Shown here: piece after piece, positions 31,741-40,267 of the stretch | Layout of the letters: the number at the start of each line of letters is the position of its first letter | Position numbering within the stretch: position 1 is the stretch's first letter | NCBI GenBank assembly: GCA_910579295.1 | Contig: CAJTTC010000009.1 | Span: forward strand, 1-64,000 | Length of the DNA stretch: 64,000 nucleotides | Direction of reading: 5' to 3' | DNA from: an uncultured Christensenella sp. | GTDB lineage: Bacteria > Bacillota_A > Clostridia > Christensenellales > Borkfalkiaceae | Notes under the pieces: model-generated | Database searches by the model: none | Told to the model about the DNA's origin: nothing | What the model saw: only the letters and a program-made list of their open reading frames with translations | Position numbers and translations under genes: made by a program

Positions 31741-32754
31741 ATGAACGACGAAAAACTAAAAGCATTAAACTCTACAATCGCAATGATTGAGAAGCAGTAC
31801 GGTAAGGGCGCAATAATGAAGCTCGGCGATGAAAAAGTAAGCTCAGAGCTGGAGGTTATATCCACGGGCTGTCTTTCTCTCGACCTTGCGTTGGGCGTTG
31901 GCGGCGTACCCAGAGGCAGGATTATGGAGATTTACGGACCCGAGTCCTCAGGTAAAACTACCGTCGCGCTCCATATAATTGCGCAGGCGCAGAAAATGGG
32001 CGGCGTTGCGGCGTTTATCGACGCTGAGCACGCACTTGACGCAGTGTATGCCAAAGCTCTCGGCGTAAAGACGGACGAACTGTATATATCTCAGCCCGAT
32101 ACGGGCGAGCAGGCTCTCGATATATGCGAATCTCTTGTGCGTTCGAGCGCGGTTGACGTAATAGTCGTCGACTCGGTTGCGGCTCTTACTCCTAAGGCGG
32201 AGATAGAGGGCGATATGGGCGACACTCACGTAGGCTTGCTTGCAAGACTTATGTCGCAGGCTCTCAGAAAACTGACGGCAATAACCAACCGTTCCAAGAC
32301 GTGCGTAATCTTTATCAACCAATTGCGTGAAAAGGTGGGCGTAATGTTCGGCAATCCCGAAACGACCCCAGGCGGCAAGGCGCTTAAATACTTTGCGACA
32401 ATCCGTCTCGATATCAGAAAGGCGGATTCTCTCAAAAGCGAGGGCGACATCATAGGCAACAGGGCAAAAGCCAAGGTGGTTAAAAACAAGGTTGCGCCTC
32501 CTTTCAAGGTTGCCGAGTTTGATATTATTTACGGCGAAGGCGTATCTCAGGAAGGTTGCCTTATTGATTTGGGACTTGAATACGGCATTCTTACAAAGAG
32601 CGGCGCTTGGTTCAACTATAACGAGGATAAGGTTGCAAACGGCAGAGAGAAGATGAGGGAGCATCTGAGAGCTAACCCCGCGCTTAAAGACGAGATCGAG
32701 GCAAAAATAAGAGAGGCTCACAAGGCGTCAATCAAGAAACAGCAGGACGATTAA
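31741..32754 (+). CDS. recA: Recombinase A
   Basis: DNA-dependent ATPase for homologous pairing and strand exchange, and coprotease for LexA. The 337 residues contain Walker A GPESSGKT (66-73), FIDAEHALD, the Walker B region VIVVDSVAALTPKAEIEG, and loop L2 region FINQLREKVGVMFGNPETTPGG. The ATG follows ACAGGAG at good spacing. No LexA/DinR operator was recognised in the 29 bp before it, so control may lie upstream of cinA or further. The stop shares one base with the nadE start. Confidence 0.98.
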   Translation: MNDEKLKALNSTIAMIEKQYGKGAIMKLGDEKVSSELEVISTGCLSLDLALGVGGVPRGRIMEIYGPESSGKTTVALHIIAQAQKMGGVAAFIDAEHALDAVYAKALGVKTDELYISQPDTGEQALDICESLVRSSAVDVIVVDSVAALTPKAEIEGDMGDTHVGLLARLMSQALRKLTAITNRSKTCVIFINQLREKVGVMFGNPETTPGGKALKYFATIRLDIRKADSLKSEGDIIGNRAKAKVVKNKVAPPFKVAEFDIIYGEGVSQEGCLIDLGLEYGILTKSGAWFNYNEDKVANGREKMREHLRANPALKDEIEAKIREAHKASIKKQQDD

Positions 32755-34676
32755 TGAAGTACGGATATGTAAGAGTTTGCGCGGCGACCCCCGAAATGCG
32801 GGTTGCCGACGTGGAGTTCAATTCTCGGAATATAATAGATGCGATAAAGGAGAGCGCAAAGAGCGGCAGTCAGCTTACGGTTTTTCCCGAGCTCTGCGTT
32901 TGCGGTTACACTTGCGGCGACCTGCTAAACCAGCCCGCGCTTTTAGATGCGGTTGAGAATGCGATTGTTGAGATCGCAAAGGCGACCGAGGGTATTAAAA
33001 CGCTTGTCTTTATCGGCGCGCCTATAAGGTGCGCGGGCAGACTGTATAACTGCGCCGTGGGAATCAGCGACGGGGAAATTCTTGGCGTCGTTCCAAAAAC
33101 CTTTATTCCAAACTACGGTGAGTTTTACGAGAAACGCTATTTTTCCTGTCTTACGGAAGGTTGCGAGGGGAGCGTGTCAATCGGCGGCGTCGACGCGGAT
33201 TTCGGAACGGAAATTATTTTCTCTTCGCGGAACAACGACAAATTTACTGTTGCCGTAGAAATTTGCGAGGATTTATGGGCGGCACAGTCACCGTCGCTTG
33301 CGCATGCAAAGGCAGGGGCGAATATTATAGTCAACCTCTCTTGCAGCGACGAAACGGTTGGCAAAGCCGAGTACAGGCGAATGCTTGTAAAAACGCAGTC
33401 TGCTAAGCTCATCTGCGGATATATCTACTGTGACGCGGGTGACGGCGAAAGTTCGACAGATATGGTATTTGCCGGTCATAATCTTATATGCGAAAACGGA
33501 GCGGTTCTTGCAGAAAGCGCGCTGTTTCAAAACGGACTTGTTTACGGTGAAATAGACGTTGAGTATCTTGCCACCGAGAGAATGAGGAGCGCTACGGGAT
33601 ATTATGGTGTAAACGACACTCCGTATATGTGCGGGGATAATTGCTATACGGTGATTGATTTTAGCTCTGACGAAATCGGTCAGCCTACAAGACTTTATCC
33701 GCGCACGCCCTTTGTTCCCGAGGACGGTTTGGGCGACAGAAGCGAACTCATTCTGACTATTCAGCAAAAGGGGCTTGAAAAGCGTTTAAAGCACGTCAAT
33801 GCGCGCAATGCCGTTATCGGCATATCCGGAGGGCTTGATTCCGCGCTTGCATTGCTTGTCACGTGTCGAGCGTTTAAAGCCTTGGGCAAAGATACGGGGG
33901 ATATTATTGCCGTAACTATGCCGGGGTTCGGTACGACGGGCAAGACAAAGGGTAATTCGTTAAAGCTTATAGAAGCTTTGGGCGCGACTGCCAAAACAAT
34001 TCCCATTTCCGACAGCGTAACTCAGCATTTTAAGGATATCGGTCACGATCCCGAAAATCGCAACGTTGCCTATGAAAATGCTCAGGCGCGTATGCGCACT
34101 ATGATATTAATGGATATCGCCAACGATAACGGCGGTTTGGTTATCGGCACGGGCGATTTAAGCGAGTTGGCTCTCGGCTGGGCGACTTACAACGGCGACC
34201 ATATGTCTATGTATGCGGTTAACTCGTCAGTGCCTAAGACGCTTGTCAGACATTTGGTTAAGTATGAGGCGGAAAGGCTCGGCGGTACGGCAAAAGCTGT
34301 GCTCACCGACATTTTGAATACCGAAATAAGCCCCGAATTGCTTCCCCCCGACGCGGGCGGCAATATTGCGCAAAAGACCGAGGACATAGTAGGGCCGTAT
34401 ATACTTCACGACTTTTTCTTGTACTATATCATAAGATGCGGGTTTGCTCCCGATAAAATAAAGTTTATTGCAGAGCGCACGTTTGCGGGAATGTTCGGCA
34501 AGGCGGATATAGATAAGTGGCTTAAAAACTTTTATAAGCGCTTCTTTTCCCAGCAATTCAAGCGTTCCTGCGTGCCCGACGGCGTAAAGGTGGGAAGCGT
34601 AGCGTTATCGCCCCGCGGAGATTGGCGTATGCCGTCCGACGCGGTTGCCGCGCTTTGGCTGAAATCACTTGAATAA
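32754..34676 (+). CDS. nadE: Glutamine-dependent NAD+ synthetase
   Basis: Makes NAD+ from nicotinate adenine dinucleotide, ATP and glutamine. The 640 residues combine an N-terminal nitrilase-type glutaminase (catalytic Glu46 in FPEL, Lys115 in VPKTF, Cys171 in EICEDLW) and a C-terminal ammonia-using synthetase with the PP-loop SGGLDSAL (about 360-367), TMPGFGT, GTGDLSELALGW and the terminal PRGDWRMPSD. Its ATG overlaps the recA stop (TAATG), an unusual pairing; with cinA two genes upstream it forms an NAD-metabolism neighbourhood. A terminator follows. Confidence 0.97.
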   Translation: MKYGYVRVCAATPEMRVADVEFNSRNIIDAIKESAKSGSQLTVFPELCVCGYTCGDLLNQPALLDAVENAIVEIAKATEGIKTLVFIGAPIRCAGRLYNCAVGISDGEILGVVPKTFIPNYGEFYEKRYFSCLTEGCEGSVSIGGVDADFGTEIIFSSRNNDKFTVAVEICEDLWAAQSPSLAHAKAGANIIVNLSCSDETVGKAEYRRMLVKTQSAKLICGYIYCDAGDGESSTDMVFAGHNLICENGAVLAESALFQNGLVYGEIDVEYLATERMRSATGYYGVNDTPYMCGDNCYTVIDFSSDEIGQPTRLYPRTPFVPEDGLGDRSELILTIQQKGLEKRLKHVNARNAVIGISGGLDSALALLVTCRAFKALGKDTGDIIAVTMPGFGTTGKTKGNSLKLIEALGATAKTIPISDSVTQHFKDIGHDPENRNVAYENAQARMRTMILMDIANDNGGLVIGTGDLSELALGWATYNGDHMSMYAVNSSVPKTLVRHLVKYEAERLGGTAKAVLTDILNTEISPELLPPDAGGNIAQKTEDIVGPYILHDFFLYYIIRCGFAPDKIKFIAERTFAGMFGKADIDKWLKNFYKRFFSQQFKRSCVPDGVKVGSVALSPRGDWRMPSDAVAALWLKSLE

Positions 34677-34685
34677 ATTTAAACG

Positions 34686-34716
34686 GACTGCGGTTTGCTT
34701 GCCGCGGTCTTTTTTT
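34686..34716 (+). terminator. Terminator after nadE
   Basis: GACTGCGG (34686-34693) pairs with CCGCGGTC (34702-34709; one G-T), 8-nt loop, followed by seven T. It ends the ftsK-to-nadE run. Confidence 0.9.
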
Positions 34717-34760
34717 GTGCGTCTTTTTTTGAGAATAATTAAAGGAATTTGACAAATAAA

Positions 34761-34789
34761 TTGACATTTATACGCTGTTGGTGTAAAAT
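34761..34789 (+). promoter_or_regulatory. Promoter of rny
   Basis: -35 TTGACA (34761-34766), 17-bp spacer, -10 TAAAAT (34784-34789). A second TTGACA lies 12 bp upstream (34749-34754). The 60-nt leader includes a small hairpin (GCGC-GTT-GCGC) before the AGGAGG site. Confidence 0.8.
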
Positions 34790-34855
34790 AAATTATGGTA
34801 TATAAAAAGGCGCGTTGCGCTTTAATATATATAAAATCAAATCAGGAGGCTTATA

Positions 34856-36511
34856 ATGTATAACGCAGGCATAAGCACCCTGTTCCTTGCCGACGGTTGG
34901 ATGGTCGGATTTATTGTAACATTAGTTGTAGCACTTATAGCAGTGCCCGCCGCGGCGGTATTATGCTGGATTTTCAGTCGTAAATCGTATAAATCGAAGA
35001 TTGACAGTCAGCTCGGCGACGTCGAGGCGCGTTCAAAAACTATGCTTGACGACGCGGAAGCACGTTCGAAGAAGATACTTGACGACGCGACGGCTGAAAG
35101 TAAAAGACTTAAAAAAGATGCAATTTATGAGGCTAGGGAACAGGAGCGCAAATTAAGGGACGATTTCGAAAGGGAAACAAAGGAAAAGAAGGTCGAGCTG
35201 AATAAGCTTGAACAGCGTCTGATGCAGAAAGAGGACAACCTCGACAAAAAAGAATCCGCAATGGATAGGAAAAACGAGGAACTTGAAAAGCAGAAGAAGG
35301 ACTTGGTTTTAAAGGAACAGGAAGTCAAGAAGACGCAAGAGAAAGTCAACCATCAGCATGAGCTTATGATTCAGGAGCTTGAAAAGGTTTCTCAGCTTAC
35401 TAAGGAAGAGGCTAAGAAACTCCTTTCCGAAGAGATTTTGGACGACGCCCGTCACGACGTCGCTTTGCAGGTAAGAAATATCGAGCAGACGGCAAAGGAC
35501 GAGGCTACAAATGAAGCAAAGAAGATAATATCGCTTGCCGTTCAGCGTTGCGCGGCTGACCACGCTTCTGAGATAACGGTATCGGTTGTGCCTATCCCGA
35601 GCGACGATATGAAAGCGAGAATTATAGGCAGAGAGGGTAGAAATATCCGCGCGCTGGAAAATGCAACGGGTATTGAGCTGATAGTCGACGATACCCCCGA
35701 GGTCGTTATTTTATCGGGCTTTGACCCCGTAAGACGTGAGGTTGCCCGCCTGACGCTTGAAAAACTGATAACAGACGGCAGAATACATCCCGCCCGCATA
35801 GAGGAAACCGTAGCAAAAGTCCGCAAAGAGCTCGATCAGGAGATTAAGGCGGCGGGCGAGAGCGCAATGTTTGACGTGGGCATCTATGGGTTACACCCCG
35901 AATTGATTAAGCTTATAGGCAGACTTAAATACAGGACAAGCTACGGACAGAACGTGTACAAGCACTCGATAGAGGTTGCTCAGCTTGCGGGATTAATGGC
36001 AAGCGAGCTTGGACTTGACGTAACGCTTGCAAAGCGCGCAGGCTTGCTTCACGATATTGGCAAGGCGGTCGATAAGGAGCAGGAGGGAACTCACGTCCAG
36101 CTCGGCGCGGATCTTGCAAAGAAATACGGTGAAAAAGCTAACGTAATCAATGCGATTGCCGCGCATCACGGCGATTGCGAGCCCAAGACTATGGAAGCCG
36201 TTCTTGTGGCGGCGGCTGATGCCATTTCAGGCGCGCGCCCCGGTGCAAGAAGGGAAACGGGCACGAATTACGTCAAAAGACTTGAAAAGCTCGAGGGAAT
36301 TGCTTCAAGCTTTAACGGAGTTGACAAGTGCTATGCCATACAGGCAGGCAGAGAGGTGCGCGTAATGGTTAAGCCCGAACAGGTTGACGACGCGCAGGCT
36401 ATGTTCCTTGCTAAGGATATTGCAAAGAAAATCGAAGCCGAGCTTGAATACCCCGGTCAGATAAAAGTCAACGTTATACGCGAATCGCGCGCCGTTGAGT
36501 ATGCTAAATAA
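34856..36511 (+). CDS. rny: Ribonuclease Y
   Basis: Membrane-anchored endoribonuclease that starts mRNA decay in Gram-positive bacteria. The 551 residues have one N-terminal membrane segment (about 17-40), a long charged coiled coil (about 45-200), a KH RNA-binding domain (VVPIPSDDMKARIIGREGRN then IRALENATGIELI) and an HD phosphodiesterase domain (YKHSIEVAQL, LLHDIGKAVD, AAHHGD). The ATG follows AGGAGG. It is slightly longer than typical (about 520). Own promoter and terminator. Confidence 0.97.
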   Translation: MYNAGISTLFLADGWMVGFIVTLVVALIAVPAAAVLCWIFSRKSYKSKIDSQLGDVEARSKTMLDDAEARSKKILDDATAESKRLKKDAIYEAREQERKLRDDFERETKEKKVELNKLEQRLMQKEDNLDKKESAMDRKNEELEKQKKDLVLKEQEVKKTQEKVNHQHELMIQELEKVSQLTKEEAKKLLSEEILDDARHDVALQVRNIEQTAKDEATNEAKKIISLAVQRCAADHASEITVSVVPIPSDDMKARIIGREGRNIRALENATGIELIVDDTPEVVILSGFDPVRREVARLTLEKLITDGRIHPARIEETVAKVRKELDQEIKAAGESAMFDVGIYGLHPELIKLIGRLKYRTSYGQNVYKHSIEVAQLAGLMASELGLDVTLAKRAGLLHDIGKAVDKEQEGTHVQLGADLAKKYGEKANVINAIAAHHGDCEPKTMEAVLVAAADAISGARPGARRETGTNYVKRLEKLEGIASSFNGVDKCYAIQAGREVRVMVKPEQVDDAQAMFLAKDIAKKIEAELEYPGQIKVNVIRESRAVEYAK

Positions 36512-36547
36512 TATACAAAAGACAAAATAATAAAATACAAAAGAGAA

Positions 36548-36586
36548 ATTCCCCTCCGAAGCTTCGCTTCGGAGGGGAAAATTTTT
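36548..36586. terminator. Bidirectional terminator between rny and the PadR-type gene
   Basis: A 14-bp perfect stem, 36549-36562 with 36566-36579, around a 3-nt loop (TTC). It is followed on the plus strand by AAAATTTTT and on the minus strand by TTTCTCTTTTG, so it can serve both convergent genes (rny ends 36511, the minus-strand gene ends 36641). Confidence 0.9.
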
Positions 36587-36640
36587 AAATCATAAGTTGG
36601 TTTAATTTTCGGTGTGCATATCAAAAACGCTTAATGGTCT

Positions 36641-38524
36641 TTATTTTATAAAGAGTTTAAAGCTTACTGCAAACACGGTTATATTCAATGCCGTAATGGA
36701 GGGAATGACAATCATCTTCATTATGTCGCTTGCCGAATTGGGGTTTACGTTTAACAGGAACGATACCGCAGAAATAATCAGAATGGCAATAAACGTAATT
36801 ATAAGCGCTGAACTTATGTATCCGTTAGTCGTAGGTATAACGCAGTTCTTGCCGTAGCCCCTGAGCAACATTGCGCCGAATACGATAAACTGAATAAGTC
36901 CAAGCAACAGAATGACGGTGGGATAAATCCAGCTGGTATTCAGTTGTCCTAAGAAGATAAAGCAGAAAATAAATTCAATTGCGCAGATTGCAAGTACAAT
37001 AGACGAGCATTTAAGAAGTGTTGCTCCCTTATTATAAGTAGTTTTTGTTGCGTAAGTTTCAACGTCGTGCGTGCTTGAAGCGGCAACTGCAACGCCGTCG
37101 GCTCTGCCGCGGTCGACCAAGCGCACGCGCGCCTGTTGTTCGGGTGATCTCGGAGCGGGGCGCGTATACGTCTGCACACTGCCGTTAGACACTGCTTTGC
37201 GGTAGACACCGTCTATGAGGTTTTTATAGTCGCGCTCCGTTTCGGGGCGATTATTGTAAATCAGTCGCTCGGTATTTACGTTTTCCGAATTGGGCACGAC
37301 GTCGTCGCGGGGAGGCTCGGGCGTGCGTACCGGCTCGGAAATAAGTCGCAAATAATTTTCGTGAGCAACTCTGCGCGCTTCCGCCTGTGCCGCCTGTTCG
37401 GGGCTGATTTGCGGTTCGGGCGGCTGCTGTTTTGCCTCGATAGCTTGTTGTTGCTGTGCAACTTGTTGAGCCTCCAAAGCCTGTTGCTGAACAGCAAGGA
37501 CCTGCTGTTGCGCCTCGATAGCTTGTTGTTGCTGTGCAATTTGCTGAGCCTCAAATGCCTGTTGCTGAACGGCAAGAGCCTGTTGTTGCGCCTCGATTGT
37601 CTGCTGTTGCTGAGCGATAATTGCCTGCTGTTGCGCAAGCTGTTCAGTAATTGGATCAGGTTGTCGGTTGGTCTGCTGAGTAGTGTTTTGTTCTACGCCC
37701 GACTGCTGTTGAGTCTGAGTGCCTTCAGAAACGTTGTTGTTTTGCGTTTGTTCGGTTGACGGTTTAGGTGGCGTTGACGGGGTAGTATCGCTTGCAACGT
37801 TATTTTGTGTCTGTTCGGACGCATTCTGTTGGCTGTTCTGCTGATTTGCCACGACGGCGCTCTCGCCTGTTTGAGCCGCTCTGTCCGCTTCGTCGCTTCT
37901 TACAATCGGAACGCGTGAAACCGAATTTTTAAGGATATGGAAGTCGACGGGGGTGGGGGCGGGTTGCGAAAAATCAAACGACCTATCGGATATAAGGCTG
38001 TCTATAATAGTCCTCGAATATTCCCATTCGGCGAGATTTTTCTCGGTAATATCCTTACCGCTTTCTGTTAACGTAAAATATTTTCTTCTGCCGCCCGAAG
38101 TGACCTCGTCCGTCTTCCAATAGGCCTTTATGTAACCTTGGTTTTCAAGGCGCTTTAACGCGCTGTAAAGCGTGGGCTGTTTCAATGAATATTGACCGTG
38201 GCTCTTGACGTCAATATCGTTCATTATTTCATAGCCGTATTTATCTCTCTCATAGAGGGAGCGTAGAATTATTGTATTGATATGACCGCGGATAATATCT
38301 GCGCCTATTGAATTTGCTTCCTCGTTACGCGAGCTGTCCGCAGGCTCTTCGGCTTGCTGTTCGTCGTTTTGGCGGGGCTCGTCAGGCTTGCTTTCTTCCG
38401 CGGCATTGGCATTGTCTGAGGGAGCGTCGGGTTGATTTTCACCGCTGTAAGGCGCGGTATTATCGTCTTCCCTGATGGCGTAGGGATCGTCATTTTCAAT
38501 ATTGTTAAAATTGTCGTCTTTCAT
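36641..38524 (-). CDS. Membrane-tethered PadR-type regulator with Q-rich repeat linker
   Basis: This 627-residue protein has an unusual domain order. Residues 1-70 are acidic and disordered. Residues 75-180 form a PadR winged helix: IIRGHINTIILRSL, KYGYEIMNDI, SLKQPTLYSALKRLENQGYI and SGGRRKYFTLTESGKDI. Then come N/Q/T-rich DNA, 26-residue Q-rich tandem repeats (305-330, 331-356, and a partial third), and a conserved-looking segment (420-480). The C-terminus has four membrane helices (about 504-526, 532-554, 570-592, 604-624). PadR proteins are normally soluble and about 100-200 residues. This layout suggests a one-component regulator that binds DNA while held at the membrane. GGAG lies 7 nt before the ATG. 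Confidence 0.85.
   Translation of the reverse strand: MKDDNFNNIENDDPYAIREDDNTAPYSGENQPDAPSDNANAAEESKPDEPRQNDEQQAEEPADSSRNEEANSIGADIIRGHINTIILRSLYERDKYGYEIMNDIDVKSHGQYSLKQPTLYSALKRLENQGYIKAYWKTDEVTSGGRRKYFTLTESGKDITEKNLAEWEYSRTIIDSLISDRSFDFSQPAPTPVDFHILKNSVSRVPIVRSDEADRAAQTGESAVVANQQNSQQNASEQTQNNVASDTTPSTPPKPSTEQTQNNNVSEGTQTQQQSGVEQNTTQQTNRQPDPITEQLAQQQAIIAQQQQTIEAQQQALAVQQQAFEAQQIAQQQQAIEAQQQVLAVQQQALEAQQVAQQQQAIEAKQQPPEPQISPEQAAQAEARRVAHENYLRLISEPVRTPEPPRDDVVPNSENVNTERLIYNNRPETERDYKNLIDGVYRKAVSNGSVQTYTRPAPRSPEQQARVRLVDRGRADGVAVAASSTHDVETYATKTTYNKGATLLKCSSIVLAICAIEFIFCFIFLGQLNTSWIYPTVILLLGLIQFIVFGAMLLRGYGKNCVIPTTNGYISSALIITFIAILIISAVSFLLNVNPNSASDIMKMIVIPSITALNITVFAVSFKLFIK
37440..37630 (-). 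repeat. 78-bp coding tandem repeat (Q-rich linker)
   Basis: Encodes 26-residue units of the pattern QQQQ-x-IEA-QQQ-xLAV-QQQ-AxEA-QQ-xA, twice in full (37535-37612 and 37457-37534) and once in part. Such repeats can change copy number by slippage, altering linker length. Confidence 0.8.
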
Positions 38525-38548
38525 ATTAAAACTCCATATGTTGTAAAA

Positions 38549-38577
38549 ATTATACTATATTACACAATAAATGTCAA
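38549..38577 (-). promoter_or_regulatory. Consensus promoter of the PadR-type gene
   Basis: Minus strand: -35 TTGACA (38577-38572), 17-bp spacer, -10 TATAAT (38554-38549). Both hexamers are perfect. The start would be near 38542, giving an 18-nt leader with GGAG. Confidence 0.85.
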
Positions 38578-38600
38578 TGTTTTGACAAAATAAAAGGTAC

Positions 38601-38613
38601 TATGTCACGCATA
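38601..38613. promoter_or_regulatory. Possible PadR operator (TATG-N5-CATA) in the divergent intergenic region
   Basis: TATGTCACGCATA has TATG/CATA half-sites around five bases. It lies 24 bp upstream of the -35 of the PadR-type gene and 25 bp upstream of the -35 of the divergent thioesterase gene. PadR proteins usually bind palindromes containing ATG-type half-sites and control their own promoter. The same 13-mer occurs at 729-741 and 112 bp into the end of miaA (63112-63124). Confidence 0.3.
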
Positions 38614-38637
38614 ATTAGTGATTTTTTTTAAAAACAA

Positions 38638-38666
38638 TAGACAATTTTAAATGCAAGTGATATTAT
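38638..38666 (+). promoter_or_regulatory. Promoter of the acyl-ACP thioesterase gene
   Basis: -35 TAGACA (38638-38643), 17-bp spacer, -10 TATTAT (38661-38666). The start near 38673 gives a 27-nt leader with GAAGGA (38682-38687) ahead of the ATG. Confidence 0.65.
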
Positions 38667-38699
38667 TTTGTAAAATTTAAAGAAGGACACATAAAAATA

Positions 38700-39425
38700 A
38701 TGTATTGTCACAGTAAGAAATACGAAATCAGATATACGGACGTTGATTTTAAAGACGAACTAAAACTTTCGTCGCTTCTTTCTTTGATGGAGGAATCGGC
38801 TTGTCTTTCCGCGGAAGAACTTGGCTTCGGCTACTCGGTTTTGCAACCTAAAAAAATCGGCTTTGTAATCGTTAATTGGTATATAGAGTTGTTCAGAGCA
38901 ATAAAACTCAACGACATTTTAGAGATTCACACCTGGCCGGTTAAACCTAAGCGACTTATTGTACTCAGAGACTTTGAGCTCTTTGTCGGTGGAGAGAAAA
39001 TAGGTGTTGCGACGTCCAGGTGGTGTCTTATCGACTTGAACAGCTTTTCAATGCTGCCAAGTTCGGTCGTGTTTACTCCTGAAATGCAGTACAACGATTT
39101 CAGATCCGTAGCCGATATTAATTTGAAGATTCCCGAGATTGATGTGTTTGAGCCCTGCTACGTTAAGAAAATTTCATATTCGGATTATGATCATTATTAC
39201 CATGCCAATAATACCAAATACGCCGATTTTCTTATGGACGCGTTTTCTGTCGACGAACTGAAAGAGCGTACGCTCTCGACGGTTCGCGTCACATACGTGA
39301 AGCAGAGCAAAGAGGGTGAAAAGTTGGAGTTTTACAGACAAAGACAAGAGGACGGCACTTGGACTGTCGAGGGGAGAGTTGACGGAGAGAGGCGCGTGCA
39401 GCTTTCGGTAAAGTTTGATGCCTGA
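38700..39425 (+). CDS. Acyl-ACP thioesterase (FatA/FatB-like, double hotdog)
   Basis: Hydrolyses acyl-acyl-carrier protein to release free fatty acids, ending chain growth. The 241 residues form two hotdog domains: the first with YEIRYTDVDFKDELKLSSLL, EESACLSAEELGFGY and WPVKPKRLIVLRDFEL, the second with the catalytic-region motif SDYDHYYHANNTKYADFLMDAF (Asn and His visible). Bacterial members of this family are common in Clostridia and lactic bacteria. It is divergent from the PadR-type gene and followed by an overlapping metallopeptidase gene. Confidence 0.88.
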   Translation: MYCHSKKYEIRYTDVDFKDELKLSSLLSLMEESACLSAEELGFGYSVLQPKKIGFVIVNWYIELFRAIKLNDILEIHTWPVKPKRLIVLRDFELFVGGEKIGVATSRWCLIDLNSFSMLPSSVVFTPEMQYNDFRSVADINLKIPEIDVFEPCYVKKISYSDYDHYYHANNTKYADFLMDAFSVDELKERTLSTVRVTYVKQSKEGEKLEFYRQRQEDGTWTVEGRVDGERRVQLSVKFDA

Positions 39426-40059
39426 ATTGAAATATGAATTGAAGTTTTCCTCGCGGCGCAGTATAAGCATAAAAATCAAAGCCGACAACAGCTTGATTGT
39501 GAGCGCGCCAAAGGGGTGTTCAAAGGCTGAAATTAATCGCTTTATTCAGTCAAAACAAGCTTGGATAGAAAAGCATATAAGCGAAAACAATGCAAAAAAT
39601 GGCTTTTTGTCCGATATTATTGATTACAAATATATGCTGGTAGTCGGTAATCCGGTTCCGTTCACGATCGGCGGCAGAAATATGTTTACTTCTGAGGAGG
39701 TAAGCGTTAAGTCGTTAAAAGATTTAAAGAAGCTGTTTGTTGACAATTTGGGTGAGCGCTTTATTCGCTTGCTTGACGAATTATGCGCTAAAACCGGTTT
39801 AAAGTATAAGAGCGTCGGCTTTAAAGATTACAAATCGCGATGGGGATGCTGTGACGGTTCGGGAAATATTTTATTCAATTATAAGTTGCTTATGACTCCC
39901 GAAAAATTCTGGATTTACGTGGCGGTGCACGAGCTGTGTCATACGGTTTATATGAATCATTCGGATAAATTCTATTCTTTAATGTCTGTATTTCTGCCCG
40001 ATTACAAATCATTGCGCCGTCAATTAAAAAAATACTCCCGCATCACGGAGCTGTATTGA
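39418..40059 (+). CDS. YgjP-type (M48/SprT-like) metal-dependent hydrolase
   Basis: The 213 residues match the DUF45/YgjP family: an N-terminal beta-rich part (SSRRSISIKIKADNSLIVSAP), SKAEINRFIQSKQAWIEKH, YKSRWGCCDGSGNILFNYKL and the zinc-binding HELCH (171-175) followed by MNHSDKFYSLM. Members are predicted zinc peptidases; the physiological substrate is not known. The ATG at 39418 overlaps the thioesterase stop by 8 bp; a TTG just upstream is a less likely start. The C-terminus is typical, with no fusion. Confidence 0.88.
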   Translation: MPELKYELKFSSRRSISIKIKADNSLIVSAPKGCSKAEINRFIQSKQAWIEKHISENNAKNGFLSDIIDYKYMLVVGNPVPFTIGGRNMFTSEEVSVKSLKDLKKLFVDNLGERFIRLLDELCAKTGLKYKSVGFKDYKSRWGCCDGSGNILFNYKLLMTPEKFWIYVAVHELCHTVYMNHSDKFYSLMSVFLPDYKSLRRQLKKYSRITELY

Positions 40060-40130
40060 GAATTGCGCTAATTTCTAAATATTCATAAAATAATTAATAT
40101 TTGTATAATTATAAATTATGTGCCGATTTT

Positions 40131-40148
40131 GCTGAAAGATTATTCATT
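40131..40148. promoter_or_regulatory. ARG-box-like sequence upstream of argG
   Basis: GC-TGAAA-GATT-ATTCA-TT matches the ArgR consensus (TGAAT, four W, ATTCA) at 12 of 14 core positions. It lies about 40 bp upstream of the argG -35. A second half-site-like TATTCAT is at 40079-40085. No partner box overlapping the promoter was found, so binding by ArgR is only a suggestion. Confidence 0.35.
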
Positions 40149-40186
40149 TATATTTTTTGTTTTTCATAAATATACGGATAATTTGC

Positions 40187-40215
40187 TTGACTTGTAAAAT
40201 AGTGTATTGTATAAT
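40187..40215 (+). promoter_or_regulatory. Promoter of the arginine run
   Basis: -35 TTGACT (40187-40192), 17-bp spacer, -10 TATAAT (40210-40215). The start near 40222 gives a leader of about 46 nt. No other strong promoter was seen before the end of thiI at 54097, so this may drive all ten genes. Confidence 0.85.
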
Positions 40216-40267
40216 ATTTCAGGTTATCGTAAGGTGGCTTGAATTTTAATAAAAGAGATATAATTTT

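Noticed and set aside
37440..37630. CRISPR-like or minisatellite repeat array
   Set aside because: The repeats are in frame, have no unique spacers and encode the Q-rich linker of the PadR-type protein.
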